Origin: Bacteroidota bacterium
GTDB lineage: Bacteria; Bacteroidota; Bacteroidia; Flavobacteriales_D; Crocinitomicaceae
DNA length: 56,267 bases
Assembly (NCBI GenBank): GCA_030148165.1
Contig: JASBTZ010000012.1
Location: 1 to 56,267 of the forward strand
Direction: 5' to 3'
The translations under genes were made by a program, and so were the position numbers. The notes below the pieces were generated by a model, which worked only from the letters and a program-made list of their open reading frames with translations, had not been told where the DNA came from and made no database searches. Below are positions 18,986 through 28,930 of the stretch, in pieces (position 1 is the stretch's first letter; each line of letters starts with the position of its first letter).

Positions 18986-20336
18986 TTGTCTGAAATATCT
19001 ATTTGTAATACTGGTGTCAACGCTGCCCTGCAAAGGGTATGGACAATACCTAAATCAGGTAAATCAATCTGATACTGTACACGATGTTTTTGAAATGCTC
19101 AACTGGGACAGTGGGACACTTTGTGGTCTCGGTTGGACGATAGATACTACAGATATTCCTACACAATTGTATAAATTGACTTTCAGAAAATATGACGCTA
19201 ACTTCAATGTAACACTAGAAACTAAGTACGGAGATACAATTTATGGGTACTATACTACGAAGAGTTTCGAATATTTCGATGGCTATTTCTACGCCAACGT
19301 CATTAAAACCAAATTAGGAGTAGCAGATTCGTTGTGGGGGGGGCTCGTCAAGATAGACACGTTGGGTAACGTGCTTTGGGAAAAAAAATATTTCATGAAT
19401 TATGCTAAAGTGAAATTACTTGACCTAGCACGTAAAGGAGATAGCTTAGTCATGTCAGCCGCACTGATCGGAGCTCCAAATGGAAACCAGGAACAACAGG
19501 TTTTAGTTTCTATGGATACTTCAGGTAATATTGGATGGATAGATTATTATAGCCCCTCATTTTATCAATACCCTAGAAAATTAAGGGCAACAAGTGATGG
19601 AGGATTTATTTTAAGTAGTCATTATGTAGCTAATCCTAATAACAAAAAGCCCGCGATTTTAAAACTTGATTCTCTCGGCAACGTAGAATGGTCTAATATC
19701 GTAGGAGGTAGCGTGGTAGATCACGCTTTGTTGTTCATAGGCGAGAAACCTGACGGCGGTTTTCTTGGGTATGGTTTTTCAGAAGATCCAGTAAGCTGGA
19801 GAAAACGTAGTTGGCTAGTAGATCTAGATCAGAATGGTAACATACTGAAGGACACCATTTATGATTTTTCAGTGGGCTACGATATTTTCGGTGTAGGTGC
19901 GCCAATATTTTATAACAATGGTTTTCAGTTGTTAGGAGCAATTTACGAAGATCAATTTTCCAATAACGCAATGGCCTACGTAACTAGAATAGACAGTAAC
20001 TACAATGTGCTTTGGCGACATGATTATTATCAGAGGAATTTTCAAAATGCACTTTTACATCAGTGGAAAATCGGCGGTGGATTTACCATGTTAGGAGGAA
20101 TAGCATATAAAGATTCACCATCGAACACTACAGATCAGTGGTTTATGATCATTGATAGTAATGGCTGCGATGTGCCACTCTGTAATCTTGGAATTGATGA
20201 ACTAAATTTCTCGGTTGATAGAAAACTAATGAGGATCGTAGATTTCATGGGAAGGGAAACAGAGGATGTTCCTAACACACCATTAATATACATCTATAGT
20301 GACGGAACTACTGAGAAGGTGTTTCGAGTAGAGTGA
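18975..20336 (+). CDS. Secreted propeller-like protein with variant T9SS tail
   Basis: 453 residues from the ATG at 18975, which overlaps the previous gene's stop by 11 bases; a longer frame begins at 18924 but only the 18975 start gives a clean signal peptide (MINNCLKYLFVILVSTLPCKGYGQ). The body has repeated units of the type LVKIDTLGNVLWEKKY, ILKLDSLGNVEWSNIVGG and WLVDLDQNGNILKD, a repeat common in Bacteroidota surface proteins and probably a beta-propeller. The tail (GIDELNF ... MRIVDFMGRETEDVPNTP ... SDGTTEKVFRVE) is a variant C-terminal signal shared with the genes at 20360 and 27270. Transcription is likely coupled to the large gene before it. Confidence 0.85.
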   Translation: MINNCLKYLFVILVSTLPCKGYGQYLNQVNQSDTVHDVFEMLNWDSGTLCGLGWTIDTTDIPTQLYKLTFRKYDANFNVTLETKYGDTIYGYYTTKSFEYFDGYFYANVIKTKLGVADSLWGGLVKIDTLGNVLWEKKYFMNYAKVKLLDLARKGDSLVMSAALIGAPNGNQEQQVLVSMDTSGNIGWIDYYSPSFYQYPRKLRATSDGGFILSSHYVANPNNKKPAILKLDSLGNVEWSNIVGGSVVDHALLFIGEKPDGGFLGYGFSEDPVSWRKRSWLVDLDQNGNILKDTIYDFSVGYDIFGVGAPIFYNNGFQLLGAIYEDQFSNNAMAYVTRIDSNYNVLWRHDYYQRNFQNALLHQWKIGGGFTMLGGIAYKDSPSNTTDQWFMIIDSNGCDVPLCNLGIDELNFSVDRKLMRIVDFMGRETEDVPNTPLIYIYSDGTTEKVFRVE

Positions 20337-20359
20337 GGTATTTGTTGTATTTTGTTGAA

Positions 20360-21133
20360 GTGAAGCAATTAATAATCATATTATTACTTTCATTTCAGGG
20401 ATTAACACAAGGGGTGGATTGTGGAGAGCTGATGGGACACTTTAATTTTGAGGTCATGCCAGACACAAATTATTTTATTGTCATTGATACAATATCAAAT
20501 CCGAATAATATCTGGCAAATTGGAGAATCTCAGAAATCTGTGGTTAATGGTGCTGTGTCTTCTCCAAACATTATAATCACCGATACGATAAATCCTTACG
20601 CTATCAATGATACATCTTCGTTTATAATTAAGTTTCCTGATATGGGAGGCTATTCTGATTTTGGCACGATTGAAATTGAAGGTTATTATAATGTACAGTC
20701 TGATAATCCTAACGATTTCGGCATGATAGAAGTTTCGTTGGATAATGGAGTAACCTGGATCGATGCAATTCAAAGTGGTTGGGTAAATTGGGCTTTTGGA
20801 CCGCCAATGTTGTCGGGTAATTCTAATGGATGGCAATATTTCTATGGAGACGCTAGTACATTGGCAAGTTTTTTTAACGGTTCAACAGGGGATACCATCA
20901 AATGGAAGTTTAGTTATCTTACAGATGGAATTCAAGATAGTTTAGATGGTTTAGCCTTTGATGATTTGCGATTCTGTAATTGGGCAATTGGTTTGGAAGA
21001 ATTGTCTAAGACTAGCAATTCATTGACAAAAATAGTTGATTTAATGGGTCGTGAATCGGAAGACTTACCCAACCAATTGCTTATCTTCATCTATTCAGAT
21101 GGAACTACTGAAAAAGTCTTTAGGGTTGAATAG
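20360..21133 (+). CDS. Secreted protein with variant T9SS tail, unknown function
   Basis: 257 residues from a GTG at 20360, chosen because MKQLIIILLLSFQGLTQ is a normal signal peptide; a GTG at 20333 overlapping the previous stop is also possible. The body looks like one jelly-roll or carbohydrate-binding-like domain: ESQKSVVNGAVSSPNIII, IIKFPDMGGYSDFGTIEIEG, MIEVSLDNGVTWIDA and DGLAFDDLRFCN. The last line resembles the FDDL-containing end of concanavalin-like sandwich domains seen in MAM or peptidase-associated modules. The tail GLEELSK ... SDGTTEKVFRVE is the same variant as its upstream neighbour. No catalytic residues seen. No start codon here is ATG. Confidence 0.75.
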   Translation: MKQLIIILLLSFQGLTQGVDCGELMGHFNFEVMPDTNYFIVIDTISNPNNIWQIGESQKSVVNGAVSSPNIIITDTINPYAINDTSSFIIKFPDMGGYSDFGTIEIEGYYNVQSDNPNDFGMIEVSLDNGVTWIDAIQSGWVNWAFGPPMLSGNSNGWQYFYGDASTLASFFNGSTGDTIKWKFSYLTDGIQDSLDGLAFDDLRFCNWAIGLEELSKTSNSLTKIVDLMGRESEDLPNQLLIFIYSDGTTEKVFRVE

Positions 21134-21748
21134 AATTAGTCTTCCTCATCCTAATCCTCATCCTCATCATTTCCTCTTCCATAAGTATACATAGTTGATT
21201 TTAAATGAATCAATCAGCTGAAAGAAAGCAATTAGTATAGTGTGAATGTCAGGGCGCCCCACTTCGAAGGTTGAGCCTAAAAGTTCGATTAAACTTCGGT
21301 TTTAGAAACTTACCACTTTCTCAGGTCACTAGAAATTCACTAAGTAGATCAAACCAGGGCTTTGACAATAGTTATACGAATTATACGGTTTCCAGATTCG
21401 GGTTTAATAAGGAAGGATGTATCCCCGGAAAGCTTATCCACCAGACACCTTCGAAATGGAGTTGAGTATAGTAGTAAGTCGTTCTCTATTACCTGGTTAG
21501 ACTTAATGCTATTAATCCAACCTTTAACAAGATTATACTCCTTGCTATGATGGAATCGAATGTGGAGATTGATAACGGCTTGATGTCTTGATTTCTTTTG
21601 GCAAAATGGGCACGAATTGGAATGTTTCATAGGAAGGTCTTTATACTAAAGATCATAAAGAAAACTGTTCGTCGGGTGGCTATTTATCATAATGTGAGTT
21701 GTATTTATCATAATAAGGCTTCAATGATGAAGAGGAGTGTCCTTTGAT
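21134..21748. other. Gene-poor 615-base stretch with one doubtful small ORF
   Basis: It begins with a short imperfect tandem hexamer run (CCTCAT repeated, 21144-21169), then contains a minus-strand ORF at 21349-21630 described separately. No terminator, tRNA or clear promoter was seen. The base composition from 21250 to 21630 looks more coding-like than spacer-like, so it could hold a decayed gene. Confidence 0.4.
21349..21630 (-). CDS. Possible small protein with a C2H2-type zinc finger
   Basis: 93 residues beginning MKHSNSCPFCQKK. The N-terminal part fits C-x2-C-x12-H-x3-H exactly (Cys7, Cys10, His23, His27), the classical C2H2 zinc-finger spacing, which is uncommon in bacteria. The rest is basic and hydrophobic with no recognised family. 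No clear -7 box or ribosome site precedes the ATG, and there is no neighbour on the same strand except the end of the LytTR gene upstream on that strand at a distance. It may be a true small DNA- or RNA-binding protein or a chance ORF. Confidence 0.4.
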   Translation of the reverse strand: MKHSNSCPFCQKKSRHQAVINLHIRFHHSKEYNLVKGWINSIKSNQVIENDLLLYSTPFRRCLVDKLSGDTSFLIKPESGNRIIRITIVKALV

Positions 21749-24352
21749 CTATTGTTCAATAAACTCAAGTACTTCATCAACACTTTTCTTAAAAACCCTA
21801 CCAATAACTATTTCTTCATCACCCACAGTAATCGTTTTTGAGCTGTACTTAGCGATTTGATCAATGCGGACGATATGAGATTTTCTAACTTGAACGTATT
21901 CAATAGGATCAGGTACTAACTGAATGAAATTTGAAATCTTATGCCTTATAACAAACTGATCATTTATTGTCTTGATTTGCAAATAATTTCCTAATGACTT
22001 GGCAAAAAGAACATCTCTAGAATTTATAGATATTATCTCTCCTTGCTGACGAATTGAGAACGTCATTGATCTTTTATTCAATCGCTTTAAAATGTTTCTT
22101 AAAATCGCACGAATTACATCTCTATTATAGCTTAGGATACGAAATCTAAAAAACAAATACACCAATATAACCGCTACAAATATGATAGAAGCGACAAACC
22201 ACCACGACTTATAATAAGGGGGGTATATCACGAATGAATATTCAATAGGATTACTTTGAGGATTACCTTCAACTATAGCTTGAATTAAAACTTGATAGCT
22301 TCCAGGACTAAGTGAACCTAGATTTATGTTGCCAACATTAGTATACTGCCAATTTGGGTCTGTTTTTCTTAATTTATAACGATAGCTAACAGTGGATTTG
22401 TTTTTTAAAGAAACCGCTTCAAATTTTATTTGAATGTTATTCTGATTGTAACTCAGCTTGTCTTTATCGAAATTTGAACTTTCATTGACTAGAACTCGGG
22501 TTAATATCAAGGGATAAGAATTTTTAATCTGATTAAACTTGATATCTGCGATCGGAATAGCTCCAACGCCAATCGAATTAACTACCCAAAGCGTATCGTT
22601 AAATAGTTCTACATCCAAAATATCATCAGAAGCTAATCCATGCGATTTATTCAGTGTATTAATGGAAAGAACTCCGTTCCCTGAATAGGCGATTCTATCT
22701 AAGCCTCTTGATGTACATATCCAGATTACCGTATCATTCTGAATATATACATCGTTAATGAAATTACTTGACAAACCATTCTCCTCCGTTAGCTGACGGT
22801 AAGAATTGGAATAGATGAATAGACCGCTCCCTTTTGTTGCAATGTAGAGATTAGATTCTGTAGGCTCGAGATCACTGACGGTAGAATTAAGACCTTTGAT
22901 TGGTAATTTACGTTCAGTTGAGTTGCCTTTATCATATAGATAAACTCCTTCCTTCTTTCCAACGTATAAGCCCTTTTTAAAATAACATGCATCGGTATTA
23001 AATCCAGATGTAGCATATTTAGACAACCTATCCTTTTTATACTCAACTATTGCATATTTCCCTGTTAGCAGCACAAAATCCTTATTCTCCTCTGATATAT
23101 TTCTTACGTATTCGCCTACATCAATCTTTCGATCACCAATTGATAGTATAGATATATCCGAAACTACAAATTCATTATCGCCAAATATGCCAACTAAAGA
23201 GTTCTGCGTTTTTTCCGAAGTATGTATGAGATTGATTTCATTTCCTTTAAATTTCAATACCTCCCCTCTTGAAGTAACGAAATTGATCGATTCTTTTATT
23301 CCTCGAGAAATGGAAACAACATTACCGTACTTTTCAAATTCAAAGTGTTTGGTAAATATACTTGTTGATCTAAATAGTCCATTATTAAGAGTTGAAATCC
23401 AATAGTTGTTTTCTGAGTCTAATAAAATGTTTGTTACCGATTTTCCTTTGAGATAATTCGAAATTGAGTTTCCTTGAAAATCAAATAATTCAAACCCTCC
23501 ACCAAGATAACCTACCCATATGTAAGAATCGTTAATGATTCCTGCGCGTAGTGGCCGATGATTTTGTTTTATAGTAAATTGTATGTGCCAGTTTTTCAAG
23601 AGATAGACCTTATCCCAGGTAATTGCAAGTTGAACATTTCCTTGTTCGAATAATTTAAAGTAAGATAAATTACCTGCAGTTGAATCCAATTTAAACACGC
23701 TAGATTTGAAGTGCGCTAGCGTATCGATACTCCTGTAATGGAATAGTTCATCATTTCCATCCTTGTATACAAGCACACTAGGTCGAGACGGGCTTTCTTT
23801 TGAAGGTCTCGACAGCAATTTACCATCCTTTGAGATTCTGGCAACTCCGTGCCCCAACATATAACTTAATAAAAGATCTCCATTTTCTGTCACATATAAA
23901 TCTTCAATAGATAATTCAGTCGAAGCTGACTTAATTACTTTATTATTCTTATGAGGCCATAGTTCACGTCTTTTTACATTGACAATAAAAACTTCATTCA
24001 TTGAACACGCCAATAATTCTCCGCTAGGTTGGGGAAAAAATTGAAGTATGGGTTCAATAAATTCCTTTCCATTCAATCTTATTGATTGAAACTCAAGACC
24101 GTCATAGCAAAAAACACCCATTTCAGTTGCAATCCAAAGCTTGTTGTATTTATCTTGATACAAGTCATAGATCGCGTTACTGATTAAATTATCCTCGTGT
24201 GAATAGTTTTGAAAAAGTGTACTCTGACAGTGAGAAGAATGTGAGGAGAATAATGATAATACTACTACTGCCATTCTATATCTCCAGAATAGAAATGTCT
24301 TAGCAATTAAATATGCAGTGTTGTTTATCACAATTATTATTCTGTTTATCAC
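21749..24352 (-). CDS. Membrane-spanning propeller regulator with LytTR DNA-binding domain
   Basis: 867 residues. The order is: N-terminal signal/anchor (residues 10-40), an extracytoplasmic two-component-regulator-type propeller with repeats such as IYDLYQDKYNKLWIATEMGVFCYDG, YVTENGDLLLSYM and NDVYIQNDTVIWICTSRGLDRI (about 45-630), a Y_Y_Y-like domain (about 640-705, VSYRYKLRKTDPNWQYT), one membrane helix (SWWFVASIIFVAVILVYLFF, about 715-735) and a C-terminal LytTR domain (about 765-865, DVLFAKSLGNYLQI ... YVQVRKSHIVRIDQI). No histidine kinase or receiver is present, so it is a one-component sensor binding DNA directly. The start could instead be the ATG at 24274. It is divergent from the SBBP-protein gene, which may be its target. 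Confidence 0.9.
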   Translation of the reverse strand: MINRIIIVINNTAYLIAKTFLFWRYRMAVVVLSLFSSHSSHCQSTLFQNYSHEDNLISNAIYDLYQDKYNKLWIATEMGVFCYDGLEFQSIRLNGKEFIEPILQFFPQPSGELLACSMNEVFIVNVKRRELWPHKNNKVIKSASTELSIEDLYVTENGDLLLSYMLGHGVARISKDGKLLSRPSKESPSRPSVLVYKDGNDELFHYRSIDTLAHFKSSVFKLDSTAGNLSYFKLFEQGNVQLAITWDKVYLLKNWHIQFTIKQNHRPLRAGIINDSYIWVGYLGGGFELFDFQGNSISNYLKGKSVTNILLDSENNYWISTLNNGLFRSTSIFTKHFEFEKYGNVVSISRGIKESINFVTSRGEVLKFKGNEINLIHTSEKTQNSLVGIFGDNEFVVSDISILSIGDRKIDVGEYVRNISEENKDFVLLTGKYAIVEYKKDRLSKYATSGFNTDACYFKKGLYVGKKEGVYLYDKGNSTERKLPIKGLNSTVSDLEPTESNLYIATKGSGLFIYSNSYRQLTEENGLSSNFINDVYIQNDTVIWICTSRGLDRIAYSGNGVLSINTLNKSHGLASDDILDVELFNDTLWVVNSIGVGAIPIADIKFNQIKNSYPLILTRVLVNESSNFDKDKLSYNQNNIQIKFEAVSLKNKSTVSYRYKLRKTDPNWQYTNVGNINLGSLSPGSYQVLIQAIVEGNPQSNPIEYSFVIYPPYYKSWWFVASIIFVAVILVYLFFRFRILSYNRDVIRAILRNILKRLNKRSMTFSIRQQGEIISINSRDVLFAKSLGNYLQIKTINDQFVIRHKISNFIQLVPDPIEYVQVRKSHIVRIDQIAKYSSKTITVGDEEIVIGRVFKKSVDEVLEFIEQ

Positions 24353-24390
24353 TAACCTGTCGTTATATTGGAAGAATAGGCGAATCTATA

Positions 24391-24402
24391 ATACAATTGT
24401 AT
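24391..24402. promoter_or_regulatory. Palindrome between the LytTR regulator and the SBBP gene
   Basis: ATACAATTGTAT is a perfect 12-base palindrome in the 121-base divergent gap, nearer the regulator's start. A partly LytTR-site-like ACAGTTCTG lies further right. A candidate operator for the neighbouring LytTR protein. Confidence 0.3.
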
Positions 24403-24473
24403 AGAAAAAAAATGAATTCCGGATCTCGTACAGTTCTGCCAGATTGTATTACCGAAATTAAGAAGTACCTTAT

Positions 24474-27143
24474 ATGAAATCAATTACTTGTTTTTTTGTC
24501 GCTCTTTTTTGCTTTTGTTTGAATACAAATTCTCAATCGCAATTAACGAATAGTTTTAAAACGAATTACAACCACTTCTTTTTTCCCAATGAAGGCCAAA
24601 TTAAAGATGCGGACGGAAATTCTGCTCAAGGGGTAAAATTTAGCTGCCAATCAAATAATCTAAAAGTCTTTTTACAGTCAAATGGCTTGTCGTACCAGTT
24701 TTATTCTAAATCAGATGATTCATTATTGGCTACTTTTCGTATTGATGCAATTCTTGAAGGAGCGAATAACGATCCTGTAATTCTCACAGAAGAACAATCG
24801 TCGCATTATTTAAATTTTTATCCGGGTAATTTTGATCACGTATATGGGTTTCGAAAAATTACTTATAAGAATGTGTACCCATTAATAGATTGGGTGATTT
24901 ATTGGAATGAAGATCAACTTAAGTACGATTTTATAGTCCATCCCGGAGGTAATTACACCGATATTAAAATCAAGTATAGCCACGCTGACGAGGTATCTAT
25001 TGAAGCTTCAGGAAAACTAGCGATTGTTTCAAGTTTGGGAAGGATAATTGAAGATGCTCCTATTTGTTATCAAAATGGGAGAACCATTAATTCAATGTAT
25101 GCCTTGAATGACAACATCTTATCTTTTAATCTTGAAAAGACTAATCCTAACTCAACCTTGATTATTGATCCTGCTATTGATTGGGTTTCGTACGTTGGAG
25201 GTACAGCTCAAGAAGCTTGCGAATCTATTGCTGCTGACTCAGATGGGAATGTTGTTACTGTAGGGAATACGGATTCTCCCAATAATATAGCGTTTGGTGG
25301 TTATCAGAATTCACCAACGCCTATTGGTGATGCGTATATCATGAAATTTGATTCTCTCGGGAATTTACTTTGGGGAACCTATTACGGTGGAAGCTGGGGG
25401 GAGAGTTTTAAGGATGTTGCAATAAATTCGAATGATGAGATTATTGCAGTTGGTTATACTCAAAGCTCAGGTTTGGCCATCAATGGCTGGCAAGACACTT
25501 TAAGTGGTACTGGAATTAATGGATTAATATTGAAGCTTGATCCAGCTGGAATACCCATTTGGTGCACCTATTATGGCACAAGCGGCACTTTTTGGTTCGA
25601 GTCATGTGCGATTGATTCAAATGACAATCTATACGTGGCCGGTAGAGCTCAGCAGAATCCAACAATGGTTATGAGTGGATTTCAACCAAATTATGGTGGT
25701 GGAAATGCGGATGGGGTTCTTATTAAAATGAATGATTCAGGTAATTTACTTTGGGACACCTATTATGGAGGTTCAAGTGGAGATGAAGGAACAGGTTGCG
25801 CAGTTGATATACAAGGTAATGTATTTCTAACTGGTGAAACATACTCGTCGGCTGGAATTGCCTTCAATGGTTTTCAAATGTCTTATGGAGGTGGCGGAGA
25901 CTCATTTATTGTCAAATTTGATAGCCTTGGAAACAGACTTTGGTCAACGTACTATGGGAACGCATTCGCCGCAGATTATACTTCCTGCGTAGCTGACAAC
26001 AATGGAAATGTTTACCTAGCGAGTGCAGTCGCATATGGTGATAACTTAGCATTCAATGGTCACCAAATGACAAATGGCGGGGGTGGCGTTTTTGATGCCT
26101 TATTAGTAAAATTTGACAGTCTTGGGAATCGTCTTTGGGCTACTCTCTACGGTGGTAATCTTCCAGAATTAGGGTGGGATTGCGGCACAGATTCCTTTGG
26201 CAATGTCTATTTAGGCGGCATGGCTCAATCAACATATAATATTGCCTTCAATGGTTTTCAGAATACTCAAGCGGACACCTTAGTCGATCAGGGAGATGCT
26301 TACATAGTAAAATTTAATTCTTCGGGAGTTCGTCAATGGGGATCATACCTAGGAGGCCCACATGAGGAATTAGGATTTGGCATGTATATTTCACCGATAG
26401 GTCAAATTTACCTCTGCGGTAGAACTAGATCAGAATATAATCTTGCTACAGGAGGCAATCAAACAACCTATGGTGGTGGATCTCATGATGGATATATAGC
26501 AAAAATCAATCAATGCGTACCAACTACCAGCTCTATGTCTGAGACTGCTTGTAATTCATATCATTGGATGGAATCTGGGCAGACCTATACGAATTCTGGT
26601 AGCTATAATGTTATACTTCAAAATTCCGCAGGGTGCGATTCTATAATTACGCTAAATCTAACCATAGACGCTGTTGACAATAGTATCACACAGTTGAATG
26701 ATTCAATCCTTGAGGCAAATTCGATGGGAGCACAATATCAATGGTTGGATTGCAATAATAATTATGCGCTTATTTCGGGCGAAACCAGCCAGAGTTTTAT
26801 CGCCACCTCTAATGGCAATTACGCGGTTCAGATAACTGAAAATGGATGCATTGATACGAGTGTATGTATACCTATTACAACGTTGTCAATTGTTATGAAT
26901 GAACAAGCATCTGTCGCAATTTCACCTAATCCTACCTCAGATAAAATTTACGTGGATTTAAATGCTTATCACGAACGAATTACCATTAGAATTTACAGTC
27001 CTACGGGACAACTTTTAACCAGAGAATCGTACGAATCGATTTCCGAAATTGAAATTGATATAAATCCCATTCCTGGTCTATACATAGTGGAGATTCTAGA
27101 AGAATCAAACTTAATTAGCAGAAAACGAATTATCAAAATTTAA
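24474..27143 (+). CDS. Secreted SBBP-repeat propeller protein with T9SS sorting domain
   Basis: 889 residues. Signal peptide (about 1-20). The N-terminal domain (about 25-235; FPNEGQIKDADG ... VKFSCQSNNLKVFLQ ... DWVIYWNEDQLKYDFIVHPG ... LIIDPAIDWVSYVGG) is the domain usually preceding SBBP repeats. Then come at least eight SBBP-type blades, for example DSLGNLLWGTYYGG, DAYIMKFDSLGN and VLIKMNDSGNLLWDTYYGG, to about residue 690. A linker with TACNSYHWMESGQTYTNSG follows, a motif common in Bacteroidota adhesin-like proteins. The end (ISPNPTSDKIYVDLNAY ... GLYIVEILEESNLISRKRIIKI) is a type A sorting domain. Surface display is likely; the ligand is unknown. It starts opposite the LytTR regulator. 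Confidence 0.93.
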   Translation: MKSITCFFVALFCFCLNTNSQSQLTNSFKTNYNHFFFPNEGQIKDADGNSAQGVKFSCQSNNLKVFLQSNGLSYQFYSKSDDSLLATFRIDAILEGANNDPVILTEEQSSHYLNFYPGNFDHVYGFRKITYKNVYPLIDWVIYWNEDQLKYDFIVHPGGNYTDIKIKYSHADEVSIEASGKLAIVSSLGRIIEDAPICYQNGRTINSMYALNDNILSFNLEKTNPNSTLIIDPAIDWVSYVGGTAQEACESIAADSDGNVVTVGNTDSPNNIAFGGYQNSPTPIGDAYIMKFDSLGNLLWGTYYGGSWGESFKDVAINSNDEIIAVGYTQSSGLAINGWQDTLSGTGINGLILKLDPAGIPIWCTYYGTSGTFWFESCAIDSNDNLYVAGRAQQNPTMVMSGFQPNYGGGNADGVLIKMNDSGNLLWDTYYGGSSGDEGTGCAVDIQGNVFLTGETYSSAGIAFNGFQMSYGGGGDSFIVKFDSLGNRLWSTYYGNAFAADYTSCVADNNGNVYLASAVAYGDNLAFNGHQMTNGGGGVFDALLVKFDSLGNRLWATLYGGNLPELGWDCGTDSFGNVYLGGMAQSTYNIAFNGFQNTQADTLVDQGDAYIVKFNSSGVRQWGSYLGGPHEELGFGMYISPIGQIYLCGRTRSEYNLATGGNQTTYGGGSHDGYIAKINQCVPTTSSMSETACNSYHWMESGQTYTNSGSYNVILQNSAGCDSIITLNLTIDAVDNSITQLNDSILEANSMGAQYQWLDCNNNYALISGETSQSFIATSNGNYAVQITENGCIDTSVCIPITTLSIVMNEQASVAISPNPTSDKIYVDLNAYHERITIRIYSPTGQLLTRESYESISEIEIDINPIPGLYIVEILEESNLISRKRIIKI

Positions 27144-27269
27144 GCTGCGGATTTCGAAGTAAACTTCCAGCATCCGTCCCGCTTAATAGTTTATTCAAAC
27201 AGCTAGATCAATAGAACAACAACAGTGTTAAATAAACTCAAAACAATATCTAAATTGAAAATAAAAACG

Positions 27270-28706
27270 ATGAAATCACTACTACTTATTTTTACCTGCT
27301 CGCTTGCTTCAATAGGATTTTCACAAGCAATTCAAATCGAATGGCTTCGCATGCAGGGAAGCGTATCTTTCGATCAAGGGGCGTACGATGCTCACGAAAC
27401 ATCTGACGGAGGATATATCTATATCAGCACCATCAACTCGAGTAATACGGGTGATGTAACCGGAACACATGGCCAAAAAGAAGCCTGGATGGTAAAAACA
27501 GATGCAGCCGGTTTTATAGAATGGCAACGAGCCTTAGGCGGGCCCGATCTAGAAGATGGTTATGGTGTCCTCGAAACCATCGACGGCGGATTCGTTGCTG
27601 TTGGAAGTGCAGGATCAGACACCAATGATGTTTCATTTAATTATGGTGGTTGGGATCTTTGGGTGGTAAAGGTAGATTCGCTTGGTAATTTACTATGGGA
27701 TGCGCCTATTGGAGGCTCAGCAGAAGACAAAGGTTATGGAATCTATGAAAATCAGGATGGAAGTTTGGTCGTTGTAGGACATACAAAATCTAATAACTTC
27801 GACATTACTTTAAATCAAGGATTGGCGGACGTTGTCGTATCTAAACTATCCGCGAATGGCGCAATTCAGTGGGTGAAAACTTTTGGAGGATCTAGTGCAG
27901 ACTACGGTTTGTCTATTAATGGCACCAATGACGGTGGATTCATTGTTGCAGGTCAAACATTCTCCAGCGATGGAGACATCACTTCTAATGCTGGTTTCTA
28001 TGATTCCTGGTTACTCAAATTGGATTCAATCGGAAATCTACAATGGCAAAAAACATATGGAGGTAGCGGGGATGAAAAAGCGTATTCTGTTCAACAGACT
28101 TCTGATGGAGGATATATCATTGCTAACGAGACCGATTCAAATGACGGTGACATTTCCTTCAATCATGGAGGCTTCGATTATTGGTTGATCAAAACGGATG
28201 CTTCAGGAAATATCGAATGGGAGAAAACCTACGGGGGTACAGATTATGATGTTGCTCAATCAGTAATTGAGACTAGCAATAATCGATATTTCTTGATAGG
28301 TCTCGCCTACTCCATTGATGGAGATATTTCTTCTCCCAAAGGAGACCTTGATGCATGGGTATTAATCCTTGACAACACTGGGAATATTCTAGAAGAACGA
28401 TCAATCGGAGGTACTGCTGCTGATTTTGGCGTTTCTATAAGTGAAAACGCCAATGGTATGTTCATCATGGCTGGTGCTTCTGAATCAAATGATGGCGACG
28501 TTTCGGGATTAATTGGGAACAGAGATATTATGATCACCAAACTTCGAATTCTGGCTAATGTAGGACTTGAAGAAGTAGCACCAAGCTCACTCGAAGTGAT
28601 AGAAGTTTACGACTTGCTTGGACGAGTTACTAAAACTCAACCAAATACACTTTTGATTTATAAATACGAAGACGGCACGACAAAAAGAGTTTTCAAAGTA
28701 GAGTAA
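27270..28706 (+). CDS. Secreted propeller-like protein with variant T9SS tail
   Basis: 478 residues from the ATG at 27270, which starts a clear signal peptide MKSLLLIFTCSLASIGFSQ; the in-frame ATG at 27225 would add 15 basic residues before it. It has about seven repeats of about 55 residues: SDGGYIYISTINSSNTGDVTG, DLWVVKVDSLGNLLWD, QTSDGGYIIANETDSNDGDIS and WLIKTDASGNIEWEKTYGG. The blade phrase GDISxNxGxxDxWLxK(L/T)D is a frequent Bacteroidota surface repeat, probably a propeller. The tail GLEEVAPSSLEVIEVYDLLGR ... YEDGTTKRVFKVE is the same family of C-terminal signal as the genes ending at 20336 and 21133. Confidence 0.9.
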   Translation: MKSLLLIFTCSLASIGFSQAIQIEWLRMQGSVSFDQGAYDAHETSDGGYIYISTINSSNTGDVTGTHGQKEAWMVKTDAAGFIEWQRALGGPDLEDGYGVLETIDGGFVAVGSAGSDTNDVSFNYGGWDLWVVKVDSLGNLLWDAPIGGSAEDKGYGIYENQDGSLVVVGHTKSNNFDITLNQGLADVVVSKLSANGAIQWVKTFGGSSADYGLSINGTNDGGFIVAGQTFSSDGDITSNAGFYDSWLLKLDSIGNLQWQKTYGGSGDEKAYSVQQTSDGGYIIANETDSNDGDISFNHGGFDYWLIKTDASGNIEWEKTYGGTDYDVAQSVIETSNNRYFLIGLAYSIDGDISSPKGDLDAWVLILDNTGNILEERSIGGTAADFGVSISENANGMFIMAGASESNDGDVSGLIGNRDIMITKLRILANVGLEEVAPSSLEVIEVYDLLGRVTKTQPNTLLIYKYEDGTTKRVFKVE

Positions 28707-28930
28707 ACGAGTGGTGACTAATAACACAAGCTCCTTATAATAAGGGTCATGATTCTTGAGTTAATTACTTGCTTAAGAAAATAAAAGAATGATACGAAGT
28801 TGCGTTCGAGTCATTTCCTCACTAACATACTTCAATACACGCTCAACAGATTGGTTTGCCGACTATTCGAATTTCAAATGAGTAGATTAATTATTTGGTC
28901 TCAAACGATACAGATAAACATTATTAACAT

